The notes: generated from the letters alone by a model not told the origin. A stretch of 35,517 nucleotides of DNA from Puniceicoccaceae bacterium (GCA_022448585.1 JAKVCN010000021.1:1-35517); one strand, 5' to 3'. Numbered from the stretch's first letter, positions 1 through 9,242 are shown. Translations and numbers: made by a program.

Positions 1-20
1 CCGTTTTTGGCTCTAGGCAT
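1..20 (-). CDS. rplT: 50S ribosomal protein L20, N-terminal fragment
   Basis: Read leftwards from position 20, the bases give ATG followed by codons for M-P-R-A-K-N and the first two bases of a Gly codon. This is the conserved start of ribosomal protein L20, a 23S rRNA-binding assembly protein of the large subunit. Only six codons lie in the window. The gene directly upstream on the same strand is rpmI (L35), the usual rpmI-rplT order, which makes the call much stronger than six codons alone would. The gap to rpmI is about 90 bases. Confidence 0.85.
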
Positions 21-109
21 GTTATTTTGATCTCTTTTTTATATCGCTGCTGGGTCGCCCATTTTCGTGTTACCCTGCTAGCGTAAGTTAATTTAATTAG
101 CGATTAAGA

Positions 110-301
110 TTAAGCGAATGGAAGCCCACGAATAAGATTAGCCCTTTGACCGTCCGCTACAAGCTTACTGCTGCCTGCTCGGCGGCGCTGCTTAACACTC
201 TTATTACGCAGAAGGTGACGATGTCCTGGCGTACGACGAAGGAGCTTACCAGTACCAGTCTTCTTAAAGCGCTTGGCGATTGATTTACGTGTTTTCTGCA
301 T
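110..301 (-). CDS. rpmI: 50S ribosomal protein L35
   Basis: This 63-residue, strongly basic protein is a structural component of the 50S subunit. The N-terminal half has the family pattern KTRKSIAKRFKKTGTGKLLR and the centre has HRHLLRNKS, with the usual KRRR-like basic run near residues 37-41. The length is close to the usual 64-66. It starts at ATG 301 and runs towards rplT, so the two form an rpmI-rplT operon. In many bacteria infC comes first in this operon. Here the next upstream gene (426) is on the other strand, so infC must be elsewhere. Confidence 0.96.
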   Translation of the reverse strand: MQKTRKSIAKRFKKTGTGKLLRRTPGHRHLLRNKSVKQRRRAGSSKLVADGQRANLIRGLPFA

Positions 302-330
302 GAGAAATTTGGAAAAGATGCAGAAAACAC

Positions 331-358
331 ATTGTATGTGTGTCTATGTAAAGCACAA
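331..358 (-). promoter_or_regulatory. candidate sigma-70-type promoter of rpmI-rplT
   Basis: On the minus strand TTGTGC (358-353) is followed after 16 bases by TACAAT (336-331). The -10 matches consensus at five of six bases, the -35 only at three. Transcription would start about 25 bases upstream of the rpmI ATG. It is a prediction from spacing and consensus only. Confidence 0.35.
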
Positions 359-425
359 TTTTAGTTAAGAAAGCATTGAAGTCGCTCGTATGATCAACCT
401 AATCTTTAATTTCAATACCAGTTGA

Positions 426-1103
426 GTGAATTCGCCACAACTTACAGTTTATCTAAAAGGGTCCGATTACGGACGTATTCGCAAGTTAACAAACTTTGAG
501 AAGCACCATCACGAGCCAGATCACTTCAGTGATGCCGCTCTCAGATTCGTGAGGCGTATCGGTCATGCAGAAGTAAAAAAATCAGCAGAACTTCTTTACC
601 GAGAAATTCGTAGACAGTTTGCTTACAAGCGATGCGACTTTGATTATATCTGCGAAAACGGCTATGCTAGTATTAAGACTCCTGACTTTGAAATCGAAAA
701 AAGCATCGATCAAGGGATTGAAGTATCAAAGCCAAAAAACTATTGTATAAATACTTTGGTTAATCTCATAGATACAATAGGAAATCACCGAGATGAACGC
801 TTCATTGATTGCTTCAATGATCACTGTGATCAAGTCATAGTAGTATTTCCTCAAATAATCGATCTGAGTAGTAAAATTGACCAGATCGAAGCGATTGAAG
901 AGTTTGCAAATTATCTAGATTATGCTCCAGATGCTAGCTCCTTTGATCTCAAGTTAAGCGATCAAGATCTACATATTAACTTCACTGAAATGCACATGAG
1001 CTTTCGTTTGCTCACCTATCCAAATTTGAAGAAGTTATTGGAACATAGCCAAAAAGCCTTCGATATACTAACAAAAAAAAGCGATATTATTTCGATAGAC
1101 TAA
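426..1103 (+). CDS. hypothetical protein, 225 aa
   Basis: I do not recognise this family. The frame is open for 225 codons from GTG 426, with no signal peptide and no membrane segment. The product looks soluble and cytoplasmic, mixed in charge, with an N-terminal basic/His-rich patch (EKHHHEPDH near residues 25-33) and a mostly helical, acidic second half. Cysteines are scattered without a metal-binding spacing. There is no clear ribosome-binding site, and no ATG lies near the start. It diverges from rpmI and stands alone about 100 bases before fumC. The coding-like amino acid composition and the lack of a competing frame argue that it is a real gene; its function is unknown. Confidence 0.6.
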   Translation: MNSPQLTVYLKGSDYGRIRKLTNFEKHHHEPDHFSDAALRFVRRIGHAEVKKSAELLYREIRRQFAYKRCDFDYICENGYASIKTPDFEIEKSIDQGIEVSKPKNYCINTLVNLIDTIGNHRDERFIDCFNDHCDQVIVVFPQIIDLSSKIDQIEAIEEFANYLDYAPDASSFDLKLSDQDLHINFTEMHMSFRLLTYPNLKKLLEHSQKAFDILTKKSDIISID

Positions 1104-1203
1104 ACACCATAGATTTTCATTATATATTGAAACAACTTTATAATAATTAACCATACATGGCTAATTTAGTAGTATTCACTTCAATAAAAAAGACATAAAA
1201 AGA

Positions 1204-2619
1204 ATGAAAATGCGAACTGAGTCTGACTCTATGGGTCAAATGGAAGTACCAATTAATGCGCTCTATGGCGCCTCTACTCAACGTGCAGTCCTAAACTTTC
1301 CAATATCAGGAATACCAATCGATCGAGAGCTTATCCGTGCGTATGGATTAATCAAGCTGGCCGCTGCCAAAGTCAATTATGAGCTAGGTTTTTTATCCAA
1401 TGAAAAAAGAAATTTTATTACTATTGCGGCTAAAGAAATTTTTGATGGGCAGCATTATGAACAATTTCCAGTGGATGTTTATCAAACTGGATCAGGCACA
1501 TCCACTAACATGAATGTCAATGAAGTGATTGCTAATAGAAGTAACCAAATTAGAGCAGACGCTACAAAGGCTGGTGAGAGCAAGCTCTGCGTTCACCCCA
1601 ATGACGATGTGAATCAATCTCAGTCGTCTAATGATACATTTCCCACTGCCATACACATTGCAATTAGCTTAAAGATAAAAGACGAATTGCTGCACGAACT
1701 AGAACTCTTTCATCAAGCGCTTGTTCAAAAATCTGAGGCATTTAAAGATATTCTTAAGATTGGTAGAACCCACCTAATGGATGCCACACCAATTAGTTTA
1801 GGCCAAGAATTTAGCGGTTATGCAAAACAACTTCAATATGCCATAGAAAGAGCCAATAAAGCACTCGATGCTCTTTTAGAACTGCCTTTGGGTGGAACCG
1901 CTGTCGGTACAGGTATAAACTGCGACAAAAACTTTGCCTCCAAAGCGATAGAAATAATTTCAGATACCACCGAAGTTAAATTCAAAGAGGCCGAGAATCA
2001 TTTTGAAGCACAATCTGCCAAGGATGGATTGGTCGAGTGCCACGGACAATTGTCGACTATTTGTACTTCCCTTTTTAAAATTGCCAACGACATTAGGCTT
2101 ATGGGGTCTGGTCCACGCTGCTCTATTGGAGAGATTCAATTACCAGCAACTCAACCTGGATCTTCTATCATGCCGGGTAAAGTCAATCCTGTGATGTCAG
2201 AATCACTAACAATGGTCGCAGCTCGCGTATTTGGAAATCAAACTACAATCACTTGGGCAGGCGCTAATGGTCACTTAGAACTCAATACATATATGCCGCT
2301 TATGGCACATACTATTCTAGAGTCCTTAAAATTGATGATTCACGGACTTAAAGCATTTCGCAAGAATTGCTTACTTGGATTAAAAGCAGATCCACAAAGA
2401 TGTGAGTCGTTGATAGAATATTCACTTTCTATGGTCACTTCCTTAGCACCTAAAATAGGCTATGACTTAGCCTCAGAAATAGCCAAAGAAAGTATCGCCT
2501 CTAAAAGAACTGTAAGAGAAATTTGTTTAGAGAGAATGGATTCATTAAAAATGACTGAAGAAGAAATTAAAGCTATATTAGATCCTGCTAAAATGGCAGG
2601 CTTGACTCAATCTTTTTAA
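1204..2619 (+). CDS. fumC: class II fumarate hydratase
   Basis: This enzyme interconverts fumarate and malate in the TCA cycle and needs no iron-sulfur cluster. The 471 residues match the family length. Visible motifs are SGTSTNMNVNEVIANR (about residues 98-113), GRTHLMDATPISLGQEFSGY (about 188-207) and the superfamily signature GSSIMPGKVNP (about 319-329), which carries the catalytic-loop serine. ATG 1204 gives MKMRTESDSMG; a second ATG at 1210 would give the more typical MRTESDSMG start, so the first two residues are uncertain. The gene stands alone, and no clear terminator follows it. Confidence 0.95.
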   Translation: MKMRTESDSMGQMEVPINALYGASTQRAVLNFPISGIPIDRELIRAYGLIKLAAAKVNYELGFLSNEKRNFITIAAKEIFDGQHYEQFPVDVYQTGSGTSTNMNVNEVIANRSNQIRADATKAGESKLCVHPNDDVNQSQSSNDTFPTAIHIAISLKIKDELLHELELFHQALVQKSEAFKDILKIGRTHLMDATPISLGQEFSGYAKQLQYAIERANKALDALLELPLGGTAVGTGINCDKNFASKAIEIISDTTEVKFKEAENHFEAQSAKDGLVECHGQLSTICTSLFKIANDIRLMGSGPRCSIGEIQLPATQPGSSIMPGKVNPVMSESLTMVAARVFGNQTTITWAGANGHLELNTYMPLMAHTILESLKLMIHGLKAFRKNCLLGLKADPQRCESLIEYSLSMVTSLAPKIGYDLASEIAKESIASKRTVREICLERMDSLKMTEEEIKAILDPAKMAGLTQSF

Positions 2620-2705
2620 AGCGGAAACCAAGCAACGAGCTTGTAAAGAAACTCCAAAAAAGCGGAAGCCAATTTAACAGTCCTACAGTTAGTTAGGTTA
2701 CTAAA

Positions 2706-3044
2706 TCAATTGAACGAGCGACCACAACCACAGGTACTGCTAGCATTTGGGTTACGAATTTCAAAACCTTTACCATTTAATCCATCGTCAAAGTGAATTT
2801 CACTCCCATCTAGATATTCAAGACTGGTGGCATCGATTAAGAATAACACACCATTGTGTGACAATTTTGTGTCACCCTCATTGGAATCGTCGAAAGACAT
2901 ACCATACTCGAAACCAGAGCAACCACCTGCCTCGACAAAAATTCTAAGTAGCTGACCGGGTCCCGCTTTCTCCTTTTGCATACCCATTATGTGAGACGCG
3001 GCGCTGTCTGTAATTGTAATCACTGTACTAGTAAAAAGAGTCAA
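2706..3044 (-). CDS. A-type iron-sulfur cluster carrier (IscA/ErpA/HesB family)
   Basis: This 112-residue protein belongs to the HesB/IscA fold, whose members bind Fe-S clusters and pass them to apo-enzymes. The three ligand cysteines are all present: C42 in GGCSGFEYGMSFDD, then C105 and C107 in TCGCGRSF close to the C-terminus. The segment DATSLEYLDGSEIHFDD and the NPNA box before the CGC also fit. It starts at ATG 3044. No other Fe-S assembly gene is beside it, so whether it acts as IscA, SufA or ErpA cannot be told from context. Fe-S clients in this window include LipA and HemW. Confidence 0.92.
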   Translation of the reverse strand: MTLFTSTVITITDSAASHIMGMQKEKAGPGQLLRIFVEAGGCSGFEYGMSFDDSNEGDTKLSHNGVLFLIDATSLEYLDGSEIHFDDGLNGKGFEIRNPNASSTCGCGRSFN

Positions 3045-3239
3045 TGAAGAGTGTCAACTCATGTATACAAAGTGGTTAATAGGCTATGCAAATTAATAAG
3101 CAATTTTCATGCTAGATTAAAAGAATCGTCTTGCAGACTAGATAGATAAGGATTCTATACCACATACTATTAGTGTTCTGCAATAACATCTCAAAAAATT
3201 ACTCACGTTTACTAGCCATCCATAGCCTTCATAGAAACT

Positions 3240-4688
3240 ATGTGCGCGCTCGAATTTCAACAATCCCAAAAGCAGACTCAATCGCTTGTACTAGCGCCGC
3301 AGTTACGAAACTCTCTGAAAATACTGCAAGCGCCAGCAGTAGATCTACGTACCGCTATTTTAGAGGAGTTACAGGCTAACCCACTGCTCGAAGAGTTATC
3401 CATTAATAGCATTAGTGTTGAGGAGCGCATCAGTGATCCCAATTTAAGTGATCAAGAAGCGGAAAAAGAGTTAGATTTCAATGCTGAAGATTATAGTATT
3501 CTTGAGCGTATGAGCGAAGATGTACGTGAACAATTTGCTCAAGAAAATACTCCATCAATTGTCACAAATGAAGCAGTCGAGCGGCGGGAACATTTTATGA
3601 ACTCACTTACTGTAGGAGTGTCACTCCAGCAGCATTTAATCGAGCAAGCCGATATGGCTGACTGTACAAATTCGGAGAGGGAAGCCCTCACCTACTTAAT
3701 TGGAAGCCTCAACGAAAGTGGCTTCTTAACGGAAACTTTGTCGAATATAGCACTCACTAGTCGCGTAGCATACAGCGCAGTTCAAAGCGCAGCAAATTTA
3801 TTGAGATCATTCGACCCTCCAGGGATAGGAACGAATGATATGCAAGACTGCTTAATAACGCAGTTGGAGTTAAATGGGCGAAGCAACTCGGTCGCGGCGC
3901 GTATTGTTCGAGATTATTTTAAGTTACTCGTACGCCGACGCATTCCCGAACTTTCTCGTAAAACAGGTACGACAACAGAAGATATACAAACTGCTATTGA
4001 AGAAATCGCAACTCTCGATCCTGCCCCCGGAAAGCGTTTCAGCGCTGACAGCAATACTATTATCGAACCAGATGTAACCGTTTTTAAAGATGATTACGGT
4101 CAATGGCAGGTAAGCCTAAATAATGATTATATTCCCCGCTTAAAGATAAGCGGAGTCTATAAAGAAATGCTTGCCAAAGGAACCCTAAGTAAAAAAGAAA
4201 AAGACTTTATGCTCGAGCGAATGCGATCAGGGAAATTCCTAATTAATTCAATTGAGCAGCGCCAACAAACCATCGAGCGTATTACACGCGAAATTCTATC
4301 TTTTCAGGCAGAATTTTTTGAGCACGGAATCGCAAAGCTAAAGCCATTAACGATGAACACAATTGCGCAGACTGTAGATGTACATGAGACGACCGTATCG
4401 CGCGCTATTGCTAATAAATACATGCGCTCTCCACATGGTGTATTTGCTTTCAAATACTTTTTTACTCCTGGCTTCACATCTAGTAGTGGAGAATCCGTAT
4501 CGAATAAATCGATTAAAGATATGATCGAACATTTAATTGAGGGGGAAATTACAGCAAAGCCCTACTCTGATCAAAAAATAGTCGATCTGTTAAAACAAAA
4601 AGAGATTAAAATTGCTCGCCGTACAGTCGCTAAATACCGAGAAGAGTTGGGTATACTACCAACAAATTTAAGAAGGCGATATGACTGA
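3240..4688 (+). CDS. rpoN: RNA polymerase sigma-54 factor
   Basis: Sigma-54 directs core polymerase to -24/-12 promoters and needs an AAA+ activator. The 482-residue protein has all parts of the family: the glutamine- and leucine-rich region I at the N-terminus ([19 protein letters not shown]), an acidic region II, a core-binding domain, the helix-turn-helix around residues 375-400 and the RpoN box [10 protein letters not shown] at about 459-468, fourteen residues from the end. ATG 3240 places region I at residues 6-45 as expected. The stop overlaps by about 20 bases the 3' end of the convergent photolyase-like gene. I found no convincing GGN10GC promoter in the window, so its targets lie elsewhere or are divergent. 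Confidence 0.96.
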   Translation: MCALEFQQSQKQTQSLVLAPQLRNSLKILQAPAVDLRTAILEELQANPLLEELSINSISVEERISDPNLSDQEAEKELDFNAEDYSILERMSEDVREQFAQENTPSIVTNEAVERREHFMNSLTVGVSLQQHLIEQADMADCTNSEREALTYLIGSLNESGFLTETLSNIALTSRVAYSAVQSAANLLRSFDPPGIGTNDMQDCLITQLELNGRSNSVAARIVRDYFKLLVRRRIPELSRKTGTTTEDIQTAIEEIATLDPAPGKRFSADSNTIIEPDVTVFKDDYGQWQVSLNNDYIPRLKISGVYKEMLAKGTLSKKEKDFMLERMRSGKFLINSIEQRQQTIERITREILSFQAEFFEHGIAKLKPLTMNTIAQTVDVHETTVSRAIANKYMRSPHGVFAFKYFFTPGFTSSSGESVSNKSIKDMIEHLIEGEITAKPYSDQKIVDLLKQKEIKIARRTVAKYREELGILPTNLRRRYD

Positions 4689-5870
4689 ATCAAGCGCCGC
4701 GGGTATACCTTGCTTAAAGCGGAAGAATCCAGCTTTAGCTAGTGGATGAAAGTGTGCATCCCAAGGGCATCGCTGCATGTATAATTTAGCTCCATGTGCT
4801 TCAATCATAGTTTTAAGGCCTTGTATTTTAGTGTTCCAAATACCTATTGGAACTTCAGCCATAAGCACAGTATCTAATTGGTTAGTTGTTACCCAGTTGC
4901 CCACAGATTCGAAATCTTTAAATAACGGATGCTCCAATTGAAGAACTGATTCCAAGGATTCTCGACGAAACTGTGCCACCATGGGAGCAATTCTATTTTC
5001 CGCATAGACTTCAGCTGAAAAGTATCCAGCTATATGAATTTCGACTTCATCTTGATTCGTAATCAACCAATTGAGCGCGCACACATCATCTTCTTGCAAG
5101 AGTACACCTACACGTGATTTTTTGTCTGGAAGAGGATCTAAGTTAGGTAGACTGCGCGGCGGCTGCCGTGGTAAGTCCTTTGGAATAATTGCTTCAGTTG
5201 CTAAGCTTTCTTTTACTTCAAAACGCCCTCGGGTGAATTTACGAATATTATCTGGACGCGCTAGATAAGTCTTACCTTTAGTGTGTAATCCTGCAACCCA
5301 ACGCCAGCTAAGAGTATTACTCGCGGGATCACCATCGAGTAAATTTTGCATAAATAAATCTGCTCCTAAGACCCATGGAAGCTTGAGCGTATGGATCCAA
5401 ATACTCGCGTACCACATCCGCACATGGTTGTGTAAATACCCAGTCTGCTGTAGCTCTTGGGTCCACTTATCTATGCACTCAATTCCACTCTGCCCAGCAA
5501 GAGTAGCTTGATAGATAGTATCATTACAAGATACTTCATGCATTTGATTCAGCTCTGTCAAATACTGCTCCCAAACTGCTGGGCGAAGCTGCAACCAACC
5601 CTTCCAATAAGTGCGCCAACACACTTCATCGATAAACTTGCTAGCAGCACTAGCACTATGCTGATGAAGAACATACTCAATAATTTCCCATTCATGTAAT
5701 AAGCGAGTCCTAATCCAAGGCGAAAGACCAGATACATTAGCACCTTTACCTTGAGCGCTTACGTAGTTTCTTCTCAACGCATACTTTTTTCCTGCATTTG
5801 GGAGAAATTGATGAAGCACCTCAAGCGCTGATTGTCTGTTTGGTATGTGCACTAGGTACAATCGAAACAA
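4668..5870 (-). CDS. cryptochrome/photolyase-like flavoprotein with FAD domain first
   Basis: Residues about 10-215 match the FAD-binding domain of the photolyase/cryptochrome family: LSPWIR (about 49-54), [15 protein letters not shown] (79-93), [10 protein letters not shown] (143-152) and [18 protein letters not shown] (177-194). N185 and W189 align with E. coli photolyase N378 and W382. Q127 sits where E. coli has Glu274, a residue that contacts the pyrimidine dimer. The N-terminal antenna domain is missing. Instead residues about 252-395 form a beta-alpha-beta-like domain that starts RVGVLLQ and ends [15 protein letters not shown], which could be the antenna domain moved to the C-terminus. 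No ATG fits: TTG 5870, TTG 5861 or GTG 5852 must serve. It follows hemW by about 35 bases on the same strand. Repair activity is uncertain. Confidence 0.8.
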   Translation of the reverse strand: MFRLYLVHIPNRQSALEVLHQFLPNAGKKYALRRNYVSAQGKGANVSGLSPWIRTRLLHEWEIIEYVLHQHSASAASKFIDEVCWRTYWKGWLQLRPAVWEQYLTELNQMHEVSCNDTIYQATLAGQSGIECIDKWTQELQQTGYLHNHVRMWYASIWIHTLKLPWVLGADLFMQNLLDGDPASNTLSWRWVAGLHTKGKTYLARPDNIRKFTRGRFEVKESLATEAIIPKDLPRQPPRSLPNLDPLPDKKSRVGVLLQEDDVCALNWLITNQDEVEIHIAGYFSAEVYAENRIAPMVAQFRRESLESVLQLEHPLFKDFESVGNWVTTNQLDTVLMAEVPIGIWNTKIQGLKTMIEAHGAKLYMQRCPWDAHFHPLAKAGFFRFKQGIPAALDSVISPS

Positions 5871-5904
5871 AACTAAAAAACCTACAAATATACTGCAGTA
5901 CTTC

Positions 5905-7092
5905 TTATTTAGAAATAAGCTCTAGGCACGCACTACCAATTCCATCAGCAAGCAATCTTCCTTTAGGACTGAGTCTATAAAACCTATCTTCTTGAAAGAC
6001 CAAGCCTTCATTCACAAATTTTTGAAGTAACTTATGCAACTGTAGGAGTGAACCCGCACATGGAAAACGGCGCTGTAATTGTGCCCACTCAATACCCTTA
6101 TTCATACGTAGCCCAAAAATCACCGCATCAAAAAAAAGTATTCTATCATCGAGCATTGTTTGCTCTATTCGGCAATTCGTTTCATCCTTGGTGCATAAGT
6201 CCTCAATCCATTGATCTAGATTCGCAGCGCGCTGATAGCGAAAACCATCGTACTGGCTGGCTGCTGAGGGGCCACAACCGATCCATTCGTACATTCGCCA
6301 AGTATTCAAATTGTGCTGACATTGACTTGACCGATTCGATGAGAAATTAGAAATTTCATATTGTTCAAAACCGAGCTCTCCTAAGAGCTCCCATCCTCGC
6401 TTGTAAAATTCAAGTTCTCGATCTGCATCGATGCTTACTTTTCCTTCACAAAGTTTTACATACAGCGCCGTATCTTCTTCAAAAGTTAGGCAATACGTAG
6501 ATATATGATTGGGGCTCAGCTGTGCAGCTTCACGAAGGTCAGACTCCCAGCCTTGTATAGACTGGTTTGGTATCGCAAAGATCAAGTCCAGATTTGTATT
6601 AGTAAAAGCAGCATCTTCAATTAGGTCCCACGCCTTGTAGATCTGCTTTGGTTTATGCAAGCGCCCTAGAGATTCGAGTAATTTAGCATCAAAGCTTTGA
6701 ACTCCCATAGAAATGCGTGTTACTCCTAAATCCCTTAATACACTTAACTTATCCGCCTTAATAGTGGACGGTGCCATTTCGACAGTCCATTCCTGTGGCG
6801 AGCAAGGCAAGCGAGAAAGTAAGCTCTGCCCAATGCGCTCTAATTCTTTTGCTGATAGTAAACTAGGTGTACCCCCACCCCAAAAGATTGTACTTACTTC
6901 ACGACCCATTGGTAAGCGTGAAAATTCTAAGTCCATTGCATCCAAATAGCGATTTAGATCACCACGCCTTGGCTTATCCTGATAAAAGGCGCAAAAATCA
7001 CAGGTGGATGCGCAAAATGGCACATGGCAGTAAACTCCAAGCGGCTGAGTAGATAACTCACTTTTTCGAGACCTCTGAAGTATTGATTTCAC
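5905..7092 (-). CDS. hemW: radical SAM heme chaperone HemW
   Basis: HemW was long annotated as an oxygen-independent coproporphyrinogen oxidase but is known in E. coli and Lactococcus as a heme-binding chaperone. The radical-SAM CX3CX2C motif is C27-C31-C34 in CHVPFCASTCDFCAFYQ, and the GGGTPSLL SAM-binding loop follows at about 73-80. MGVQSF, NLDLIFAIP and YEISNFS are typical of HemW/HemN. The 395 residues include a C-terminal winged-helix-like HemN_C region ending near LSPKGRLLADG. HemW lacks the N-terminal extension of true HemN, as here. The start is GTG 7092. It leads a probable two-gene transcript with the photolyase-like gene. Confidence 0.9.
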   Translation of the reverse strand: MKSILQRSRKSELSTQPLGVYCHVPFCASTCDFCAFYQDKPRRGDLNRYLDAMDLEFSRLPMGREVSTIFWGGGTPSLLSAKELERIGQSLLSRLPCSPQEWTVEMAPSTIKADKLSVLRDLGVTRISMGVQSFDAKLLESLGRLHKPKQIYKAWDLIEDAAFTNTNLDLIFAIPNQSIQGWESDLREAAQLSPNHISTYCLTFEEDTALYVKLCEGKVSIDADRELEFYKRGWELLGELGFEQYEISNFSSNRSSQCQHNLNTWRMYEWIGCGPSAASQYDGFRYQRAANLDQWIEDLCTKDETNCRIEQTMLDDRILFFDAVIFGLRMNKGIEWAQLQRRFPCAGSLLQLHKLLQKFVNEGLVFQEDRFYRLSPKGRLLADGIGSACLELISK

Positions 7093-7196
7093 TGGTTCAA
7101 ATATTAAATGACGCTAAATAAGGATTAGCCTCTTACTGCGATCTGAGAAATCAAGAAGCAATTTACTAAAATTAGTAGTTTTGCTTGCCGATTATA

Positions 7197-7206
7197 CGTG
7201 TACACG
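7197..7206. promoter_or_regulatory. perfect 10-bp palindrome before the lipoprotein gene
   Basis: CGTGTACACG is an exact palindrome ending 13 bases before the ATG at 7220. A second dyad, TACTAA-AA-TTAGTA, lies at 7164-7177. Both sit in the 127-base divergent region between hemW and the lipoprotein gene, where an operator would be expected. There is no other evidence of binding. Confidence 0.3.
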
Positions 7207-7219
7207 CATTGCTAGATAG

Positions 7220-8119
7220 ATGATAAATAAATGCTACCTTATTAGCGCCTTTACTCTTGCTCTACTATTGGGACTAACTGGATGTAATACCCAGATAGAA
7301 AATATGACACCCACACGTGTTCCTGCCAATCCCTCTGGGATTTATACTCTGAGCGCTTATGCTAAGCTCAGTAATCAGTCTGTCATGCGCGATAGCATGA
7401 GCGCATCAATTGTGATTGATGGTGAAACACACCCGATGAGCCAGAGCGAAGTTGGCGAAGCTCACTTTGATTATGATTATACCATGCCAGAGAATCGAAG
7501 CAGTGCCCGCTTTTACTACGTCCTAGATTACAAATTTATTAACAAAGATAAAGTCATTAAAGATGCCACTGTTCAATCAGGTATCGAGGAAATGAAGTTA
7601 ATCGATCGATATTCGATTTCACTAGATACTAACCGGGCTCCGGTTGGAACCTCACTAGCAGTTTTGGGCCGCGGCTTCTCCCGCAGCGACAAAGTTTATG
7701 TCGGTGGCATTGAAGCAAACACGCGCTTCATTTCTAGTAATACACTACAGTATATTGTGCCTAATGTGACCTCGGCAATGTCGCATTCAGTTGAGGTACG
7801 TGGCGTCAGCACAGAGAGTGCAGGTACTCTGAAAGTTGATCCAGGCCTGCCTCTGCGAGTTATCCCTGATAGCTTGACTCTTCAACAAGGACAACGCCAA
7901 GCTCTCGCCTTTGCTATGGACAATCCGGCGCCAATGGGTGGATTGTATATAAATGTGACAACAGACATTCCTAATAGTGTTATTATGCCAGAGGTAATTA
8001 TACCCGAGGCAGCAAGAACAGTAAACATTGCGGTACGAGCGGGCGAACCAGGCGCAGGTAGTTTGTATATACAAGGACCAGGCATGAATGAGATCGTGAT
8101 CCCAATCACAGTTGAATAA
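7220..8119 (+). CDS. lipoprotein with IPT/TIG-like domain
   Basis: A type II signal peptide is clear: a short basic start, a hydrophobic core and the lipobox LTGC with the lipidated Cys at residue 22, so the product should be membrane-anchored. Residues about 130-205 contain a stretch (APVGTSLAVLGRGFSRSDKV, then YIVPNV) typical of IPT/TIG immunoglobulin-like beta-sandwich domains found in bacterial surface proteins. The remaining N- and C-terminal parts look beta-rich too and may be further Ig-like folds. No catalytic motif is visible. It is a single gene, divergent from hemW and convergent with oppF, so context does not reveal a partner. A structural or binding role is inferred. Confidence 0.7.
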   Translation: MINKCYLISAFTLALLLGLTGCNTQIENMTPTRVPANPSGIYTLSAYAKLSNQSVMRDSMSASIVIDGETHPMSQSEVGEAHFDYDYTMPENRSSARFYYVLDYKFINKDKVIKDATVQSGIEEMKLIDRYSISLDTNRAPVGTSLAVLGRGFSRSDKVYVGGIEANTRFISSNTLQYIVPNVTSAMSHSVEVRGVSTESAGTLKVDPGLPLRVIPDSLTLQQGQRQALAFAMDNPAPMGGLYINVTTDIPNSVIMPEVIIPEAARTVNIAVRAGEPGAGSLYIQGPGMNEIVIPITVE

Positions 8120-8149
8120 TTCATTGAAGTCACTAAAGCGCACAGAGCA

Positions 8150-8956
8150 CTAAAGAGTCGGGACTGCAGCGAGAAGCTTTTTCGTGTACGGATGCTGCGG
8201 ATTGGAGTAGATCTCATCAGCTGGCGCTTGCTCCACGATTTTCCCTTCAGTCATAACTAGTACAAAATCACTAATGTGTTCGACCACGGCTAAGTCATGC
8301 GCAACGAACAAATAGGTGAGCCCAAGCTCTTGCTGCAAATCCTGTAAGAGATTTATAATTTGCGCCTGCACCGAGACATCTAAGGCACTAACAGGCTCAT
8401 CACAGATAATAAATTCTGGTTCGACTGCAAGCGCGCGAGCAATCCCTATACGTTGACGTTGCCCTCCGCTAAACTGGTGCGGGTAGCGGCTCATGAAATC
8501 GGCTTCTAAACCGACCTTTTCTAATAGCTGCGCGACCCGCTCCTCTTTCTGTGACTTAGAAAGTTGCTTAAAATGAATATCTAATGGCTCTGCCACACTG
8601 CTGTAGATACTCATGCGTGGGTTGAGCGAGCTGAAGGGGTCCTGAAAAATCATCTGGATTTTTTTGCGATAGGGAAAATATGCTGCTTTGGAGACCGTAG
8701 ATAAATCTTGTCCTGCATAGCGAACGAAGCCAGAAGTGATTGGTGTGAGTCTAGCAATTGCACGACCCGTTGTGGTTTTACCACTACCACTTTCGCCAAC
8801 GAGGCCCACAGTCGATCCACGCGGCACCTCAAAAGAAATTCCATCTACCGCCTTTACTTGGCCTACCACTCGCTGGAGAACACCTTCCCGTATAGGAAAG
8901 TGTACTTGTAAATCATGCACCGCGAGCAGCGGTTCTGTGGCATTGAATTTGCTCAT
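8150..8956 (-). CDS. oppF: oligopeptide ABC transporter ATP-binding protein, OppF type
   Basis: This cytoplasmic ATPase powers peptide import together with OppD. The 268 residues carry Walker [10 protein letters not shown] (about 54-62), the Q-loop [12 protein letters not shown], the ABC signature [14 protein letters not shown], Walker [13 protein letters not shown] and the H-loop VAHD. AEPL and LLEKVGL are usual in OppF/DppF. The C-terminal oligopeptide extension ends [12 protein letters not shown]. OppF typically reaches 300 residues or more, so this copy is slightly short at the C-terminus. It is separated from oppD by about 320 bases, where a small gene runs on the other strand, so it may have its own promoter. 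Confidence 0.9.
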   Translation of the reverse strand: MSKFNATEPLLAVHDLQVHFPIREGVLQRVVGQVKAVDGISFEVPRGSTVGLVGESGSGKTTTGRAIARLTPITSGFVRYAGQDLSTVSKAAYFPYRKKIQMIFQDPFSSLNPRMSIYSSVAEPLDIHFKQLSKSQKEERVAQLLEKVGLEADFMSRYPHQFSGGQRQRIGIARALAVEPEFIICDEPVSALDVSVQAQIINLLQDLQQELGLTYLFVAHDLAVVEHISDFVLVMTEGKIVEQAPADEIYSNPQHPYTKKLLAAVPTL

Positions 8957-9053
8957 TATATTTAGTTATTTCATAGCATGTGCTAAAAGCTTCAAGCTAT
9001 TTGCACAAAGAGTTTACCTTGAGCTTGAGAATTAAAACACTACTAACAATAAG

Positions 9054-9242
9054 ATGGATCTAAGTCGCTACCAAAGTATAGACCCGAATTTACTGGTTGG
9101 AGTTATAAATACTGCACTTCGTAATGACTATGAATCGCTTGAAGATCTTTGCTTATCTCACGATATTAGCAGCGAAATATTGGTGCAACGCTTGGCAAGT
9201 AGTGGCTACGATTTTCAGAATGAGCAGCAGCAATTTCGCTGA
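9054..9242 (+). CDS. DUF4250-like small protein
   Basis: The 62-residue product resembles DUF4250 from memory: DPNLLVGVINTALRNDY, SLEDLC, then a D-xx-S segment, a leucine-spaced helix and a final GYDF...QQQF that corresponds to the family's GY-Y...NQF ending. Members are small, helical, cytoplasmic proteins of unknown function. It starts at ATG 9054 and is complete. It is placed on the plus strand inside the leftward oligopeptide importer, between oppD and oppF. It ends just before the 3' end of oppD, so the two are convergent. The assignment rests on pattern only. Confidence 0.7.
   Translation: MDLSRYQSIDPNLLVGVINTALRNDYESLEDLCLSHDISSEILVQRLASSGYDFQNEQQQFR

Noticed and set aside
3173-3379. 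68-codon frame overlapping the start of rpoN
   Set aside because: It is out of frame with rpoN region I, which is clearly coding.
6048-6350. 100-codon open frame on the plus strand
   Set aside because: It is antisense to hemW, which has full family motifs; the frame has no recognisable protein.
7787-8217. Two minus-strand frames opposite the lipoprotein gene
   Set aside because: The plus-strand lipoprotein has a lipobox and domain pattern; the minus frames have neither.
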